From an uncultured Alphaproteobacteria bacterium (GTDB lineage: Bacteria; Pseudomonadota; Alphaproteobacteria; HIMB59; GCA-002718135): a stretch of 44,467 nt of DNA. The notes below the pieces were generated by a model that worked only from the letters and a program-made list of their open reading frames with translations, made no database searches and was not told the DNA's origin. The DNA is taken from the NCBI GenBank assembly GCA_902592345.1, contig CACJEE010000007.1:1-44467 (forward strand). The letters are read 5' to 3'. Shown piece after piece: positions 33,928 to 41,308 of this stretch. The position numbers and the translations under genes are program-made. Position 1 is the stretch's first letter. Every line of letters starts with the position of its first letter.

Positions 33928-35010
33928 ATGAGCATTAAAAATTACATAAAAATTAAAAATTTATCCAAAAGTTTCGGAGATGTTGAAGTTTTAAAAAATA
34001 TTAACCTTGAAGTAGAAGAGGGTGAATTTTTTTCACTTCTTGGACCTTCTGGATGTGGCAAAACAACTTTACTAAGAATATTAGCTGGTTTTGAATATCC
34101 CTCAGAAGGTGAAGTTTTTTTTGATGATACCAATGTAACATCTCTCCCACCAAACCTTCGTCCCTCAAATATGGTATTTCAAAATTATGCAATTTTTCCA
34201 CATATTAATGTTCAAAGAAATATTGAGTTTGGATTAAGAAAAGAAAATTTAAGTAAAGATGAAATGCAACAAAGAGTAGAAAATGCTCTGAAGATGGTTC
34301 AACTAGAAGGTTATGAAAATAGATACTCAAATCAGTTATCAGGAGGGCAAAGACAAAGGATTGCACTTGCAAGAGCTTTAGTCAAACAACCAAAGGTGCT
34401 ACTTCTTGATGAACCACTTGGTGCTCTTGATAAAAAATTAAGAGAAGAGATGCAAATTGAATTAAGAAATTTGCAAAAAAGCTTAGGTATTACTTTTATT
34501 TTTGTTACCCACGACCAAGAAGAGGCAATGACTATGTCTGATAGAATAGCCGTTATGGATGAAGGTAATATTCTCCAAGTATCTCCACCAAAAGAAATTT
34601 ATCATAATCCTAAAAATAAATTTGTTTCTCAATTTATTGGCAATATTAATATATTGGGAGCCAAAATTAAAAGTGTTTCAAATGAAAATCTTTTAATTGA
34701 AGTAGATTGTTTTGGCTCAATTCAGTTAAAAAATTATCAACAAATAATTGAAAATGATAGAATTAATATTGCTATTAGACCTGAGGAAATAACAATTTCC
34801 AAAATAAGTGACTCCAACTATGACTATAATTTTCAAGGTAATGTTAAAAATATATCATTCTATGGAGAAAGCACTTATTTTTATGTGCAATTAAATAACT
34901 CTGATAAAATTTTAATGGTATCAAAAAATGAAACCAAAGAGCCTTTTAGTGAGAATGATAATTGTTTTGTGAATTTTAGTTCTAATAATTTAAAAATTAT
35001 AAAGGATTAA
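33928..35010 (+). CDS. potA: Polyamine-type ABC importer ATP-binding protein (PotA-like)
   Basis: 360 aa. Walker A GPSGCGKTT, Q-loop FQNYAIFPH, signature LSGGQRQRIALARAL, Walker B VLLLDEPLGALDKK and switch THDQEEAM are all intact. A TOBE domain follows from about residue 275 (IAIRPEEITISK). It energises the PotB/PotC-like permeases. It ends the regulator operon and is followed at once by a strong bidirectional terminator facing the binding-protein gene. Confidence 0.9.
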   Translation: MSIKNYIKIKNLSKSFGDVEVLKNINLEVEEGEFFSLLGPSGCGKTTLLRILAGFEYPSEGEVFFDDTNVTSLPPNLRPSNMVFQNYAIFPHINVQRNIEFGLRKENLSKDEMQQRVENALKMVQLEGYENRYSNQLSGGQRQRIALARALVKQPKVLLLDEPLGALDKKLREEMQIELRNLQKSLGITFIFVTHDQEEAMTMSDRIAVMDEGNILQVSPPKEIYHNPKNKFVSQFIGNINILGAKIKSVSNENLLIEVDCFGSIQLKNYQQIIENDRINIAIRPEEITISKISDSNYDYNFQGNVKNISFYGESTYFYVQLNNSDKILMVSKNETKEPFSENDNCFVNFSSNNLKIIKD

Positions 35011-35012
35011 AA

Positions 35013-35036
35013 AAACCCGCTCTTAAGAGCGGGTTT
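35013..35036. terminator. Bidirectional intrinsic terminator between convergent importer genes
   Basis: A perfect 24-base palindrome with 10-base GC-containing arms AAACCCGCTC and GAGCGGGTTT around TTAA. On the minus strand seven T's flank it, and on the plus strand TTTAATATTT follows, so it can end both the PotA operon and the binding-protein gene. It is the only strong intrinsic terminator I found in the window. Confidence 0.92.
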
Positions 35037-35044
35037 AATATTTG

Positions 35045-36157
35045 TTAGCCTCCAATAGTATACTCAGCCCATTTTTGTTCGATGTAGTCATTAACTTCAT
35101 CACTAGGACTATTATTAAAATTACCATTAGCAAGATGTGTAATTGGATCTTGAGCAACACCTCTTTCAGCAAGTGCTTCTTTACTTATTGTATCAAAACC
35201 CTTTTTATTAGAGTGCCCATATCCCCATTCACTCAACATATAAGCCGAAGATTCAGCACTTATTGCTGCATCAATTAAATCATATGCAAGATCAAGATTT
35301 GGTGCATCTTTATGCAAAACTAAACCACACGACCAAGTAAGAGTACCTTCTTTTGGACTCATCATAGGATAACCTGAATTCCAAGATGATTCATTCCAAC
35401 ATAAAGCAGCCCATACTTCTTCATCCATAAGCGCTTGTTCCATGGTTGCAGTATCAGTTGTAAACATTTTTACATTACCTCTCCAACCTGCGGCTTTTTC
35501 ATAAACCATATCAACATCAGCTTTTGTGATATTTTCCATTTTCTTAACATCAAGCCCAAGAGCAATTGCATAAACATACCAAGAGTCTGCTGCAGAGTCC
35601 ATTATGGCAAATTTACCTTTCATTCTTTCATCCCATAAAAGACTAAAACTTTCTTCTCCTGGTTTTACCCAATCAACTTTATCAGGATTATAAACGATAG
35701 ATGTATCACCCCAATCAACTGGCGCCATCCAATAGTTACCATCAAAGTTTATTGTACTCATATTTATTAACTCTGGAAATAAATCATTCCAGTTACTTAA
35801 TCTGCTAGTATCAAGAGGTTGAATTACTCCAGCTCTATTCCATCTTGGTGGATCTGAGTGACATGGATGAGCAAGATCAACTACATATCCTGAACGTAGT
35901 TTTTGTAGTCCCTCTTCGGCATCTCCAAAAATAGAATATTCAGGATCACCTCCATGCTTCTCAATATAACCAGAATATAGACCAGGATCATCGTAACCAC
36001 CCCAAGTAAATAGTTGAGCTTGTTGTTTAGCAAATGCAGTTTTTGGTAATAGAGGTATTGTTGTAGATAGAACACCAGCTGCACCAAGACCTTTTAACAT
36101 TTGTCTTCTTGTTAGCTCACCATTTACAATTCGTTTTGATAAATCGTATTTAGGCAT
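35045..36157 (-). CDS. potD: ABC importer substrate-binding protein, polyamine (PotD/PotF) type, Tat-exported
   Basis: 370 aa. The N-terminus has a twin-arginine signal, LTRRQMLKGLGAAG, with likely cleavage after KTAFA at residue 43. The mature part starts LFTWGGYDDPGLYSGYIEKH, the standard PotD/PotF opening, and later has WMAPVDWGDTSIVYNP and WAALCWNESS. Acidic and aromatic residues there would bind the amine. Tat export means the protein folds before secretion. It is convergent with the permease/ATPase operon and so separately controlled; GGAAGG before the ATG supports the start. It is divergent (124-base spacer) from a PuuA-like gene. Confidence 0.88.
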   Translation of the reverse strand: MPKYDLSKRIVNGELTRRQMLKGLGAAGVLSTTIPLLPKTAFAKQQAQLFTWGGYDDPGLYSGYIEKHGGDPEYSIFGDAEEGLQKLRSGYVVDLAHPCHSDPPRWNRAGVIQPLDTSRLSNWNDLFPELINMSTINFDGNYWMAPVDWGDTSIVYNPDKVDWVKPGEESFSLLWDERMKGKFAIMDSAADSWYVYAIALGLDVKKMENITKADVDMVYEKAAGWRGNVKMFTTDTATMEQALMDEEVWAALCWNESSWNSGYPMMSPKEGTLTWSCGLVLHKDAPNLDLAYDLIDAAISAESSAYMLSEWGYGHSNKKGFDTISKEALAERGVAQDPITHLANGNFNNSPSDEVNDYIEQKWAEYTIGG

Positions 36158-36281
36158 AAATTTTTCCTTCCAAATTATATATTCATAACAACAAATAAAT
36201 TGCCTTTTTTCAACACTTTTTTTAAAAATTATATAAATTAACTTTCATTTATGCCCTAAAATGCTTAGTTAAATTTATTTT
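36158..36281. promoter_or_regulatory. Divergent promoter region, importer binding protein / PuuA-like gene
   Basis: 124 AT-rich bases between divergent starts must hold both promoters. I see a binding-protein Shine-Dalgarno-like GGAAGG (minus strand, about 36166-36171) but no TTGAAT-N4-ATTCAA palindrome, so these two genes may not belong to the BetI-like regulon. Confidence 0.45.
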
Positions 36282-37664
36282 ATGAAATCAAAATACAAAA
36301 AAGTGGAGTTAGCAAGCATTGAAGAGTTCAGCTACTTTTTAAAACAAAATAAAAAAATTAAATATCTTGATGTGATTTTAGGCGATTTATCAGGCATAAT
36401 TAGAGGTAAAAGAATTCCAATTTCTGATGCAGATAAAATTTTTAAATCTGGAGTTCAATTTTGTTATTCAACTTTTTTACTTGATACCTCAGGTTATTGT
36501 CCAGATGCAGAAGGAAGGGGTTTTACAGATGGTGATCCTGATGCGAATTATTATCCAGTAAAAAATACCCTATCTTTAATTCCATGGCACAAAGATAGTA
36601 TTGCTCAAGTATTAATTACAATTCAAGATGAGTCTCGTTATTCTTCTATCATGGATCCAAGAAATGTTTTAGCTAAAGTTTGGGATGATTTTGCAAAATT
36701 AAAACTTTATCCAAGAGTTGCTTTTGAATTAGAATTTTATTTAATTAAAAGAAGAAATAAACTTGATGAAAACCCAACACCTCCAACTTCAAAGAGAAAT
36801 AAAAGGCAGACTGAAGGAACGCAAGTTTATGGAATGAGTGAGCTTGATGATTTCTATGATTTTTTAGAAGAAATAAATAAGTTTTGTAAAATTCAAAATA
36901 TACCAGCATCAACAGCATCTTCTGAATTTGCCCCTGGACAATTTGAAATTAACCTTAATAGTACTGTTGATTTATTAAAAGCAGCAGATGACTCAGTTTT
37001 ATTAAGAAGACTTGTAAAAGAAACAGCTATCAAACATGGTTATGAGGCAACCTTTCTTTCAAAACCTTATTTAAATGAAGCCGGCAGTGGTATGCATTTG
37101 CATTTAAGTTTATATGATAAAAATTATAAAAATGTTTTTTCTAAAAACAAATTAAAAAATAAATATTTACTTAATGCCATTGGAGGGCTTCAGAAAACAA
37201 TGTATGAATCTATGGCTATATTTGCCCCAAATATTAATTCATATAGAAGATTTTTACCTGATCAATTTGTTCCAGTAAATTCAAGTTGGGGTCCAAATAA
37301 CAGATCTGTTGCTTTTAGGATTCCAGTTAGTAATGAAGATGCAACAAGGATTGAACATAGAGTAGCTGGAGCAGAGGCTAACCCCTATTTGGTATTATCT
37401 TCTATTTTATCAGGCATTATGTATGGTTTTAAAAATAAAATAATGCCAGATAAGCCTAGAACAGATAATGCTTGTGATAATCCAGACAAAGAGATGCCTT
37501 TAAACATAAGTGAAGCACTATCTAAATTAGAGCGCTCAAAAGTAATGAGCAAATATCTGACAAAAGAGTATGTAAAAATTTATGTTGATTTAAAAAGGAA
37601 AGAGCAGGAGTCTTTTAATTCAGAAATTTCAAACATAGAATTAAAATGGTATCTTAATCTTTAG
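36282..37664 (+). CDS. Glutamine-synthetase-family gamma-glutamylpolyamine synthetase (PuuA-like)
   Basis: 460 aa GS-fold ligase. Metal and substrate motifs: FELEFYLIKR near 147, SEFAPGQFEINL near 216, AGSGMHLHLSLYD near 265, APNINSYRRFLPDQF near 314, and NRSVAFRIP with RIEHRVAGAEANPYLVLSS near 340-372. The C-terminus lacks the GS-I adenylylation tyrosine context, as in PuuA. It would join glutamate to putrescine or another amine with ATP. The adjacent binding-protein gene and the downstream agmatine/putrescine genes support a polyamine substrate. It overlaps the convergent amidase gene by 11 bases. Confidence 0.85.
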   Translation: MKSKYKKVELASIEEFSYFLKQNKKIKYLDVILGDLSGIIRGKRIPISDADKIFKSGVQFCYSTFLLDTSGYCPDAEGRGFTDGDPDANYYPVKNTLSLIPWHKDSIAQVLITIQDESRYSSIMDPRNVLAKVWDDFAKLKLYPRVAFELEFYLIKRRNKLDENPTPPTSKRNKRQTEGTQVYGMSELDDFYDFLEEINKFCKIQNIPASTASSEFAPGQFEINLNSTVDLLKAADDSVLLRRLVKETAIKHGYEATFLSKPYLNEAGSGMHLHLSLYDKNYKNVFSKNKLKNKYLLNAIGGLQKTMYESMAIFAPNINSYRRFLPDQFVPVNSSWGPNNRSVAFRIPVSNEDATRIEHRVAGAEANPYLVLSSILSGIMYGFKNKIMPDKPRTDNACDNPDKEMPLNISEALSKLERSKVMSKYLTKEYVKIYVDLKRKEQESFNSEISNIELKWYLNL

Positions 37665-38523
37665 TTTCTCCATTAAGACTAAGTATTTCTTTGTAAAGCT
37701 CAGGTCTTCTATCTCTAAAAAGTCCCCAATTTCTTCTAAATAAATGATTTTCTTCAGTATCTATTTCAGCTAGTATAACTTCTTCCTTGTCCTTTGAAGC
37801 TTCAGCAATTATTTTACCAGATCTGTTGCAAATAAAAGATCTTCCATAAAATCCGTTAACCTGACCTTTTACTGACTCTGAGCCAATTCTATTTGATGCA
37901 ACAATAGGCATGATGTTTGCTGCTGCATGACCCTGCATTACAGTCTGCCATGCATCAGAGCTGTCATAAGTGCTCATGATTTCATCTCCAATAGCTGTCG
38001 GATAAAACAAAACTTCTGCTCCTTTTAAAGCCATTATTCTAGCAGCTTCAGGAAACCATTGATCCCAACAAATTCCAATACCTATTTTACCATAAGCTGT
38101 ACTCCAAATTTTAAAACCTGTATCACCTGGATTAAAATAGTACTTTTCAAGATATCCAGCACCATCAGGTATGTGTGACTTTCTGTATTTACCCAGTATT
38201 TTACCATCAGCATCAATAACCGCTATAGAATTAAAATATGCATTATTATCTTTTTCAAAAAAACTTATAGGCAAAACAACTTTATGTTTTTTTGCAACAT
38301 CACTCATTTTATTTATTAAGGGATTATTTTCAAAAGGTTGGGCTAATTTGAATATTTCTTCATCATATTGAATACAAAAATAAGGAGTTTGAAAGAGCTC
38401 TTGTAATAAAATTATATTTGCTCCTTGTTCAGCTGCTTTTTCAATTAAATGGATAGATTTTTTTATATTATTTTCAATTTCCCAATCACAAGTCATTTGA
38501 GTGGCTGCTACTTTAATTTTCAT
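37654..38523 (-). CDS. aguB: N-carbamoylputrescine amidase
   Basis: 289 aa nitrilase-superfamily enzyme. The catalytic triad is visible as Glu in LLQELFQTPYFC, Lys in GKYRKSHIPDGAGYLEKYYF and Cys in IGICWDQWFPEAAR. These contexts are those of plant and bacterial N-carbamoylputrescine amidases. It hydrolyses N-carbamoylputrescine to putrescine, CO2 and ammonia in the cytosol. It ends an operon with agmatine deiminase upstream (DUF6356 gene between), giving agmatine to putrescine. It overlaps the DUF6356 gene by 11 bases. Confidence 0.92.
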   Translation of the reverse strand: MKIKVAATQMTCDWEIENNIKKSIHLIEKAAEQGANIILLQELFQTPYFCIQYDEEIFKLAQPFENNPLINKMSDVAKKHKVVLPISFFEKDNNAYFNSIAVIDADGKILGKYRKSHIPDGAGYLEKYYFNPGDTGFKIWSTAYGKIGIGICWDQWFPEAARIMALKGAEVLFYPTAIGDEIMSTYDSSDAWQTVMQGHAAANIMPIVASNRIGSESVKGQVNGFYGRSFICNRSGKIIAEASKDKEEVILAEIDTEENHLFRRNWGLFRDRRPELYKEILSLNGETKD

Positions 38524-38737
38524 TTTTTATTCTCTTTTTCTCTTCTAAGTAATTATTTAAACTTATAATTTTTTTGCTTGCATTAGTTTGAAACAGACCC
38601 GGTATTAAAGAGTGAATAAATGCCATCATTGAAGCTTTAAGTAATTGAAATGATATATTTTGAGCTACAAACATATGTTGAAAATAAGTTTCATCAGCAT
38701 CAATGTAGTGTTTTTTTGATTTTTTAAACAAATTCAT
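38513..38737 (-). CDS. DUF6356-family small protein
   Basis: 74 aa if started at the ATG at 38737, which overlaps the agmatine deiminase stop as ATGA. An in-frame start 12 codons earlier (38773) lies inside aguA and is less likely. The pattern MNLFKKSKKHYIDADETYFQ, then HM, followed by a hydrophobic stretch (SFQLLKASMMAFIHSLIPGL) and FQTNASKKI matches the small alphaproteobacterial DUF6356 family as I recall it (ETYFEHM... LVHGLLP). One membrane-associated helix is likely. The function is unknown. Its place between aguA and aguB is unusual and suggests use of the operon for convenience or a membrane link. Confidence 0.75.
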   Translation of the reverse strand: MNLFKKSKKHYIDADETYFQHMFVAQNISFQLLKASMMAFIHSLIPGLFQTNASKKIISLNNYLEEKKRIKNEN

Positions 38738-39783
38738 TGTTGAATGCTTAATGGTTGTTGTTGGGTTATGCAATGAATATTTCCACCACCAAGAGATATA
38801 TCTATACCATTAATTACTAAAACTTTCCTTTTAGGAAAAACTGATTGAATAATACTCTGAGCATTTTTATCAGCTTTTTCATCATCAAAACTAGGCATTA
38901 CTATTCCATTATTTGCTATATAAAAGTTAATATAAGAACTTGGCTCATCATCGTTTGGTATTAGTCTTTTATAAGACATTTCAATTTCTATAACTTCTAA
39001 TGGACGACCATTAGCATCTTTAGATGTTCTTAATATTTCTAAATTTTCATTAATTTTTTCAAAAAAAGGATCCTGTCTATCATTACAAGATAAGGCTAGA
39101 ACTTTTGATTGATCAACAAAACAAGCAATATTATCAATATGTCCATCAGTGCCCTCATCTGTACCGTGTTTAAGCCAAATAATTTTTTTAATATTCAAAT
39201 ATTTTTTTATGTTATCCTCTATTTCCTCCTTTGATAAATTAGGATTTCTGTTTTTATTTAATAAGCATTGCTCAGTTGTGATTAGTGTGCCCGTACCATC
39301 AACGTGTATGGACCCACCTTCTAGTACCATTTGTGATTTAAAATATGTTGCAGAACTTTTTTCTATCATAAATTTAGCAATTTTATTATCAGAGTCATGT
39401 GGTGAAAATTTTCCCCATCCATTAAACTCCCAATCAACACCTCCTAATTTATTCTGATCATTGATTAAAAATGTAGCCCCGGAATCTCTTGCCCAACAAT
39501 CATCATTTTTAAATTCATAAATATTAACTGAATTATGAAGGAGTTTTTTTGCTATTTCGATATCCTCCGGGTGGACAATCATATTTACTTTTTCAAACTT
39601 TGATATTGCTTTTGAAACTTCAGCCCATTTGTATCTTCCTTTTTCAAAATCAAAATGAGACCAACTTTCAATTTCTTTATATGAATTTTTATCTTTAAAC
39701 TCATGAGGCCATTGCATCCAACAACATTCATGAGGATTCCATTCTGGGGGCATGAAAAAATTATATTGTTGAGGATATGACAT
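38734..39783 (-). CDS. aguA: Agmatine deiminase
   Basis: 349 aa, peptidyl-arginine-deiminase superfamily. MPPEWNPHECCWMQWPH opens the protein. DCWARDSGATFLIN holds the Asp/Arg substrate-binding residues, TDEGTDGHIDNIACF the His/Asp, and GGGNIHCITQQQP the nucleophilic Cys. It converts agmatine to N-carbamoylputrescine and ammonia. It follows a 44-aa lipoprotein gene directly (TGAATG junction) and lies in an operon headed by a PuuB-like oxidase with a predicted BetI-like operator. This links agmatine use to that regulator. Confidence 0.92.
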   Translation of the reverse strand: MSYPQQYNFFMPPEWNPHECCWMQWPHEFKDKNSYKEIESWSHFDFEKGRYKWAEVSKAISKFEKVNMIVHPEDIEIAKKLLHNSVNIYEFKNDDCWARDSGATFLINDQNKLGGVDWEFNGWGKFSPHDSDNKIAKFMIEKSSATYFKSQMVLEGGSIHVDGTGTLITTEQCLLNKNRNPNLSKEEIEDNIKKYLNIKKIIWLKHGTDEGTDGHIDNIACFVDQSKVLALSCNDRQDPFFEKINENLEILRTSKDANGRPLEVIEIEMSYKRLIPNDDEPSSYINFYIANNGIVMPSFDDEKADKNAQSIIQSVFPKRKVLVINGIDISLGGGNIHCITQQQPLSIQQ

Positions 39784-39918
39784 TCAATCAGTTACATTAC
39801 AGTTTGTGCATTTTCTAAATGAAAAATCACCTTTTTTTCCTTTTTTGCTTTGTAAATCACTACAAGCTCCCAAAAAAATTAATGAAAAAAATAAAGTTAA
39901 ACAAATTATTTTTATCAT
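39784..39918 (-). CDS. Small lipoprotein of 44 residues
   Basis: A short ORF fills the gap between the PuuB-like gene and aguA. Its ATG (39918-39916) shares one base with the oxidase stop (TAATG), and its TGA (39786-39784) directly abuts the aguA ATG. The protein starts MIKIICLTLFFSLIFLGACS: positive lead, hydrophobic core and a lipobox LGAC with Cys19 as lipidation site. The rest is short and basic (KKGKKG) with a CTNC pair near the end. It is likely a periplasm-facing membrane lipoprotein. The function is unknown; comparison with entericidin-like small lipoproteins is only by size. Confidence 0.75.
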   Translation of the reverse strand: MIKIICLTLFFSLIFLGACSDLQSKKGKKGDFSFRKCTNCNVTD

Positions 39919-41255
39919 TAATATTTATCCATATATTTGTAATAAGCTAAGGCTAGTCTTAAGTAAAATAATCTTAATTTAGGAAAGGGAAATTTACTTG
40001 GTAGCCCTTTATAAAGTTTTGATATATTCAAATCTTTACTGTTTGATACAATTAATTTTGCAAGTTCATTACCTGACCATGGTGCTGTGTTAACTCCATT
40101 TGCCTGATAACCAAAACTATAATAAATTTCATCATCTTCAATTTTCCCAATTGAAGGTGAAAATTTATTTGTTACTGCAACAAGCCCTCTCCAATGAAAA
40201 TCAATATTAACATTATTCCACTTAGGAAAAACCTTTTTCATTTGTTGCTCCATATTTTTAGATTTCTCTAATGAAGATTCTTCACTGCCAATCAAATCAC
40301 CTCTTGCTCCAAATAAAAATCTATTATCCTTTAATAACCTATAATAAAAAAGAAGATTTCTTATATTTAGGACTGGATTGTTTGTAATAAAATTATGAGA
40401 TTTAATTTCTTCACTTGTAAGTGGTCTTGTAATAATAATATTTGATATTACTGGCAAAATCATATTATTTAGTTTTGGAAAGATATCATCTTTATAAAAA
40501 CCGTTAGTTGCCATAACAATTTTATTGGCTTTTACAATGCTTCCATTTGAAATTATTTTGAACTTTCCTTTAAACTTTTCAATTTTTGTAACTTTACTTT
40601 TTTGAAAAATTTTAACTCCTGAATTATTGGCAACATTGGCAATACCTAGTAAAAATTTTAAAGGATTAATAGCAAACCCAGGTTTATAAGACATAGCTCC
40701 AAATTGCTCATTACCACCGTGACCAATTTCATTAAACTCTTCTTTAGAAAAAACTTTTGTTTCAATACCAAATTCTTTTTTGTAGGTTGCAGCTTCTTCT
40801 TTTATCCCTTCAAAATAACTTGGATGAGGAGCTACTTCATAGTTACTATCACCTGTTAAATCACAATCTATATCGTATTCTTGAATTATATTTTTTGTAA
40901 AATTTGAACCCTCAATAGTGTTTTGAAAAAATTTTTTTGTTTCATTTTTTCCATATTTATTAAACATTTTTTTAACAGACATTTTTGCTGGAGGAATACA
41001 GCAAAATCCTGCATTTCTTCCTGAAGAACCCCAGCCAATATGACCTGCCTCAAGTAATACTACATCCTCATTATATTTCTTTGCTAATGATAATGCGCAT
41101 GACAATCCAGTATATCCTCCACCAATTACCGCTATATTTGTATTAATGTCTTTATCTAAAGTTTTATATTTATCTTTTGTGTCTACTGTAGATTCCCAGT
41201 AACTATTTACAGGATTTTCAAATTTATAAATGTCATCGTGATATAAGTTAGCCAT
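39918..41255 (-). CDS. FAD-dependent oxidoreductase, gamma-glutamylputrescine oxidase-like (PuuB/DadA type)
   Basis: 445 aa. A leader with YWESTVDTKDKY precedes the FAD motif IAVIGGGYTGLSCALSLAK. VVLLEAGHIGWGSSGRNAGF is the PuuB-type second signature, and the end has YSFGYQANGVNTAPWSGNELA. It would oxidise a gamma-glutamylated amine to an aldehyde plus H2O2 or pass electrons on. It heads the operon oxidase-lipoprotein-aguA-DUF6356-aguB and starts 18 bases from a near-perfect BetI-like operator shared with the divergent Rieske gene. The substrate could be gamma-glutamylputrescine or a methylated amine. Confidence 0.85.
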   Translation of the reverse strand: MANLYHDDIYKFENPVNSYWESTVDTKDKYKTLDKDINTNIAVIGGGYTGLSCALSLAKKYNEDVVLLEAGHIGWGSSGRNAGFCCIPPAKMSVKKMFNKYGKNETKKFFQNTIEGSNFTKNIIQEYDIDCDLTGDSNYEVAPHPSYFEGIKEEAATYKKEFGIETKVFSKEEFNEIGHGGNEQFGAMSYKPGFAINPLKFLLGIANVANNSGVKIFQKSKVTKIEKFKGKFKIISNGSIVKANKIVMATNGFYKDDIFPKLNNMILPVISNIIITRPLTSEEIKSHNFITNNPVLNIRNLLFYYRLLKDNRFLFGARGDLIGSEESSLEKSKNMEQQMKKVFPKWNNVNIDFHWRGLVAVTNKFSPSIGKIEDDEIYYSFGYQANGVNTAPWSGNELAKLIVSNSKDLNISKLYKGLPSKFPFPKLRLFYLRLALAYYKYMDKY

Positions 41256-41273
41256 AAGTTAGTATAAATTTCA

Positions 41274-41289
41274 TTGAATGCTTATTCAA
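41274..41289. promoter_or_regulatory. Predicted operator of the BetI-like TetR regulator (PuuB/Rieske divergent promoter)
   Basis: TTGAATGCTTATTCAA (arms extend to ATTGAAT/ATTCAAT). It lies midway in the 53-base space between the oxidase ATG (18 bases) and the Rieske ATG (19 bases). A TATAAT at 41299-41304 is only 4 bases before the Rieske ATG, so if used the transcript would be nearly leaderless. Confidence 0.75.
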
Positions 41290-41308
41290 TCAATATTATA
41301 TAATAGAT

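Noticed and set aside
38740-38750. TTGAATGCTTA, matching 11 bases of the BetI-like operator
   Set aside because: The second arm is missing (continues ATGG), and it lies in coding sequence at the aguA/DUF6356 overlap. Probably chance.
38738-38773. Twelve extra N-terminal codons for the DUF6356 gene
   Set aside because: They lie inside aguA, and the ATGA overlap plus family-like N-terminus favour the start at 38737.
39781-39787. CATTCAA half-site at the aguA start
   Set aside because: Only one arm, and the bases are fixed by the TGAATG stop/start junction.
41299-41304. TATAAT as -10 element of the Rieske gene
   Set aside because: Only 4 bases from the ATG, so it would require a nearly leaderless transcript; kept as a note, not annotated as a promoter.
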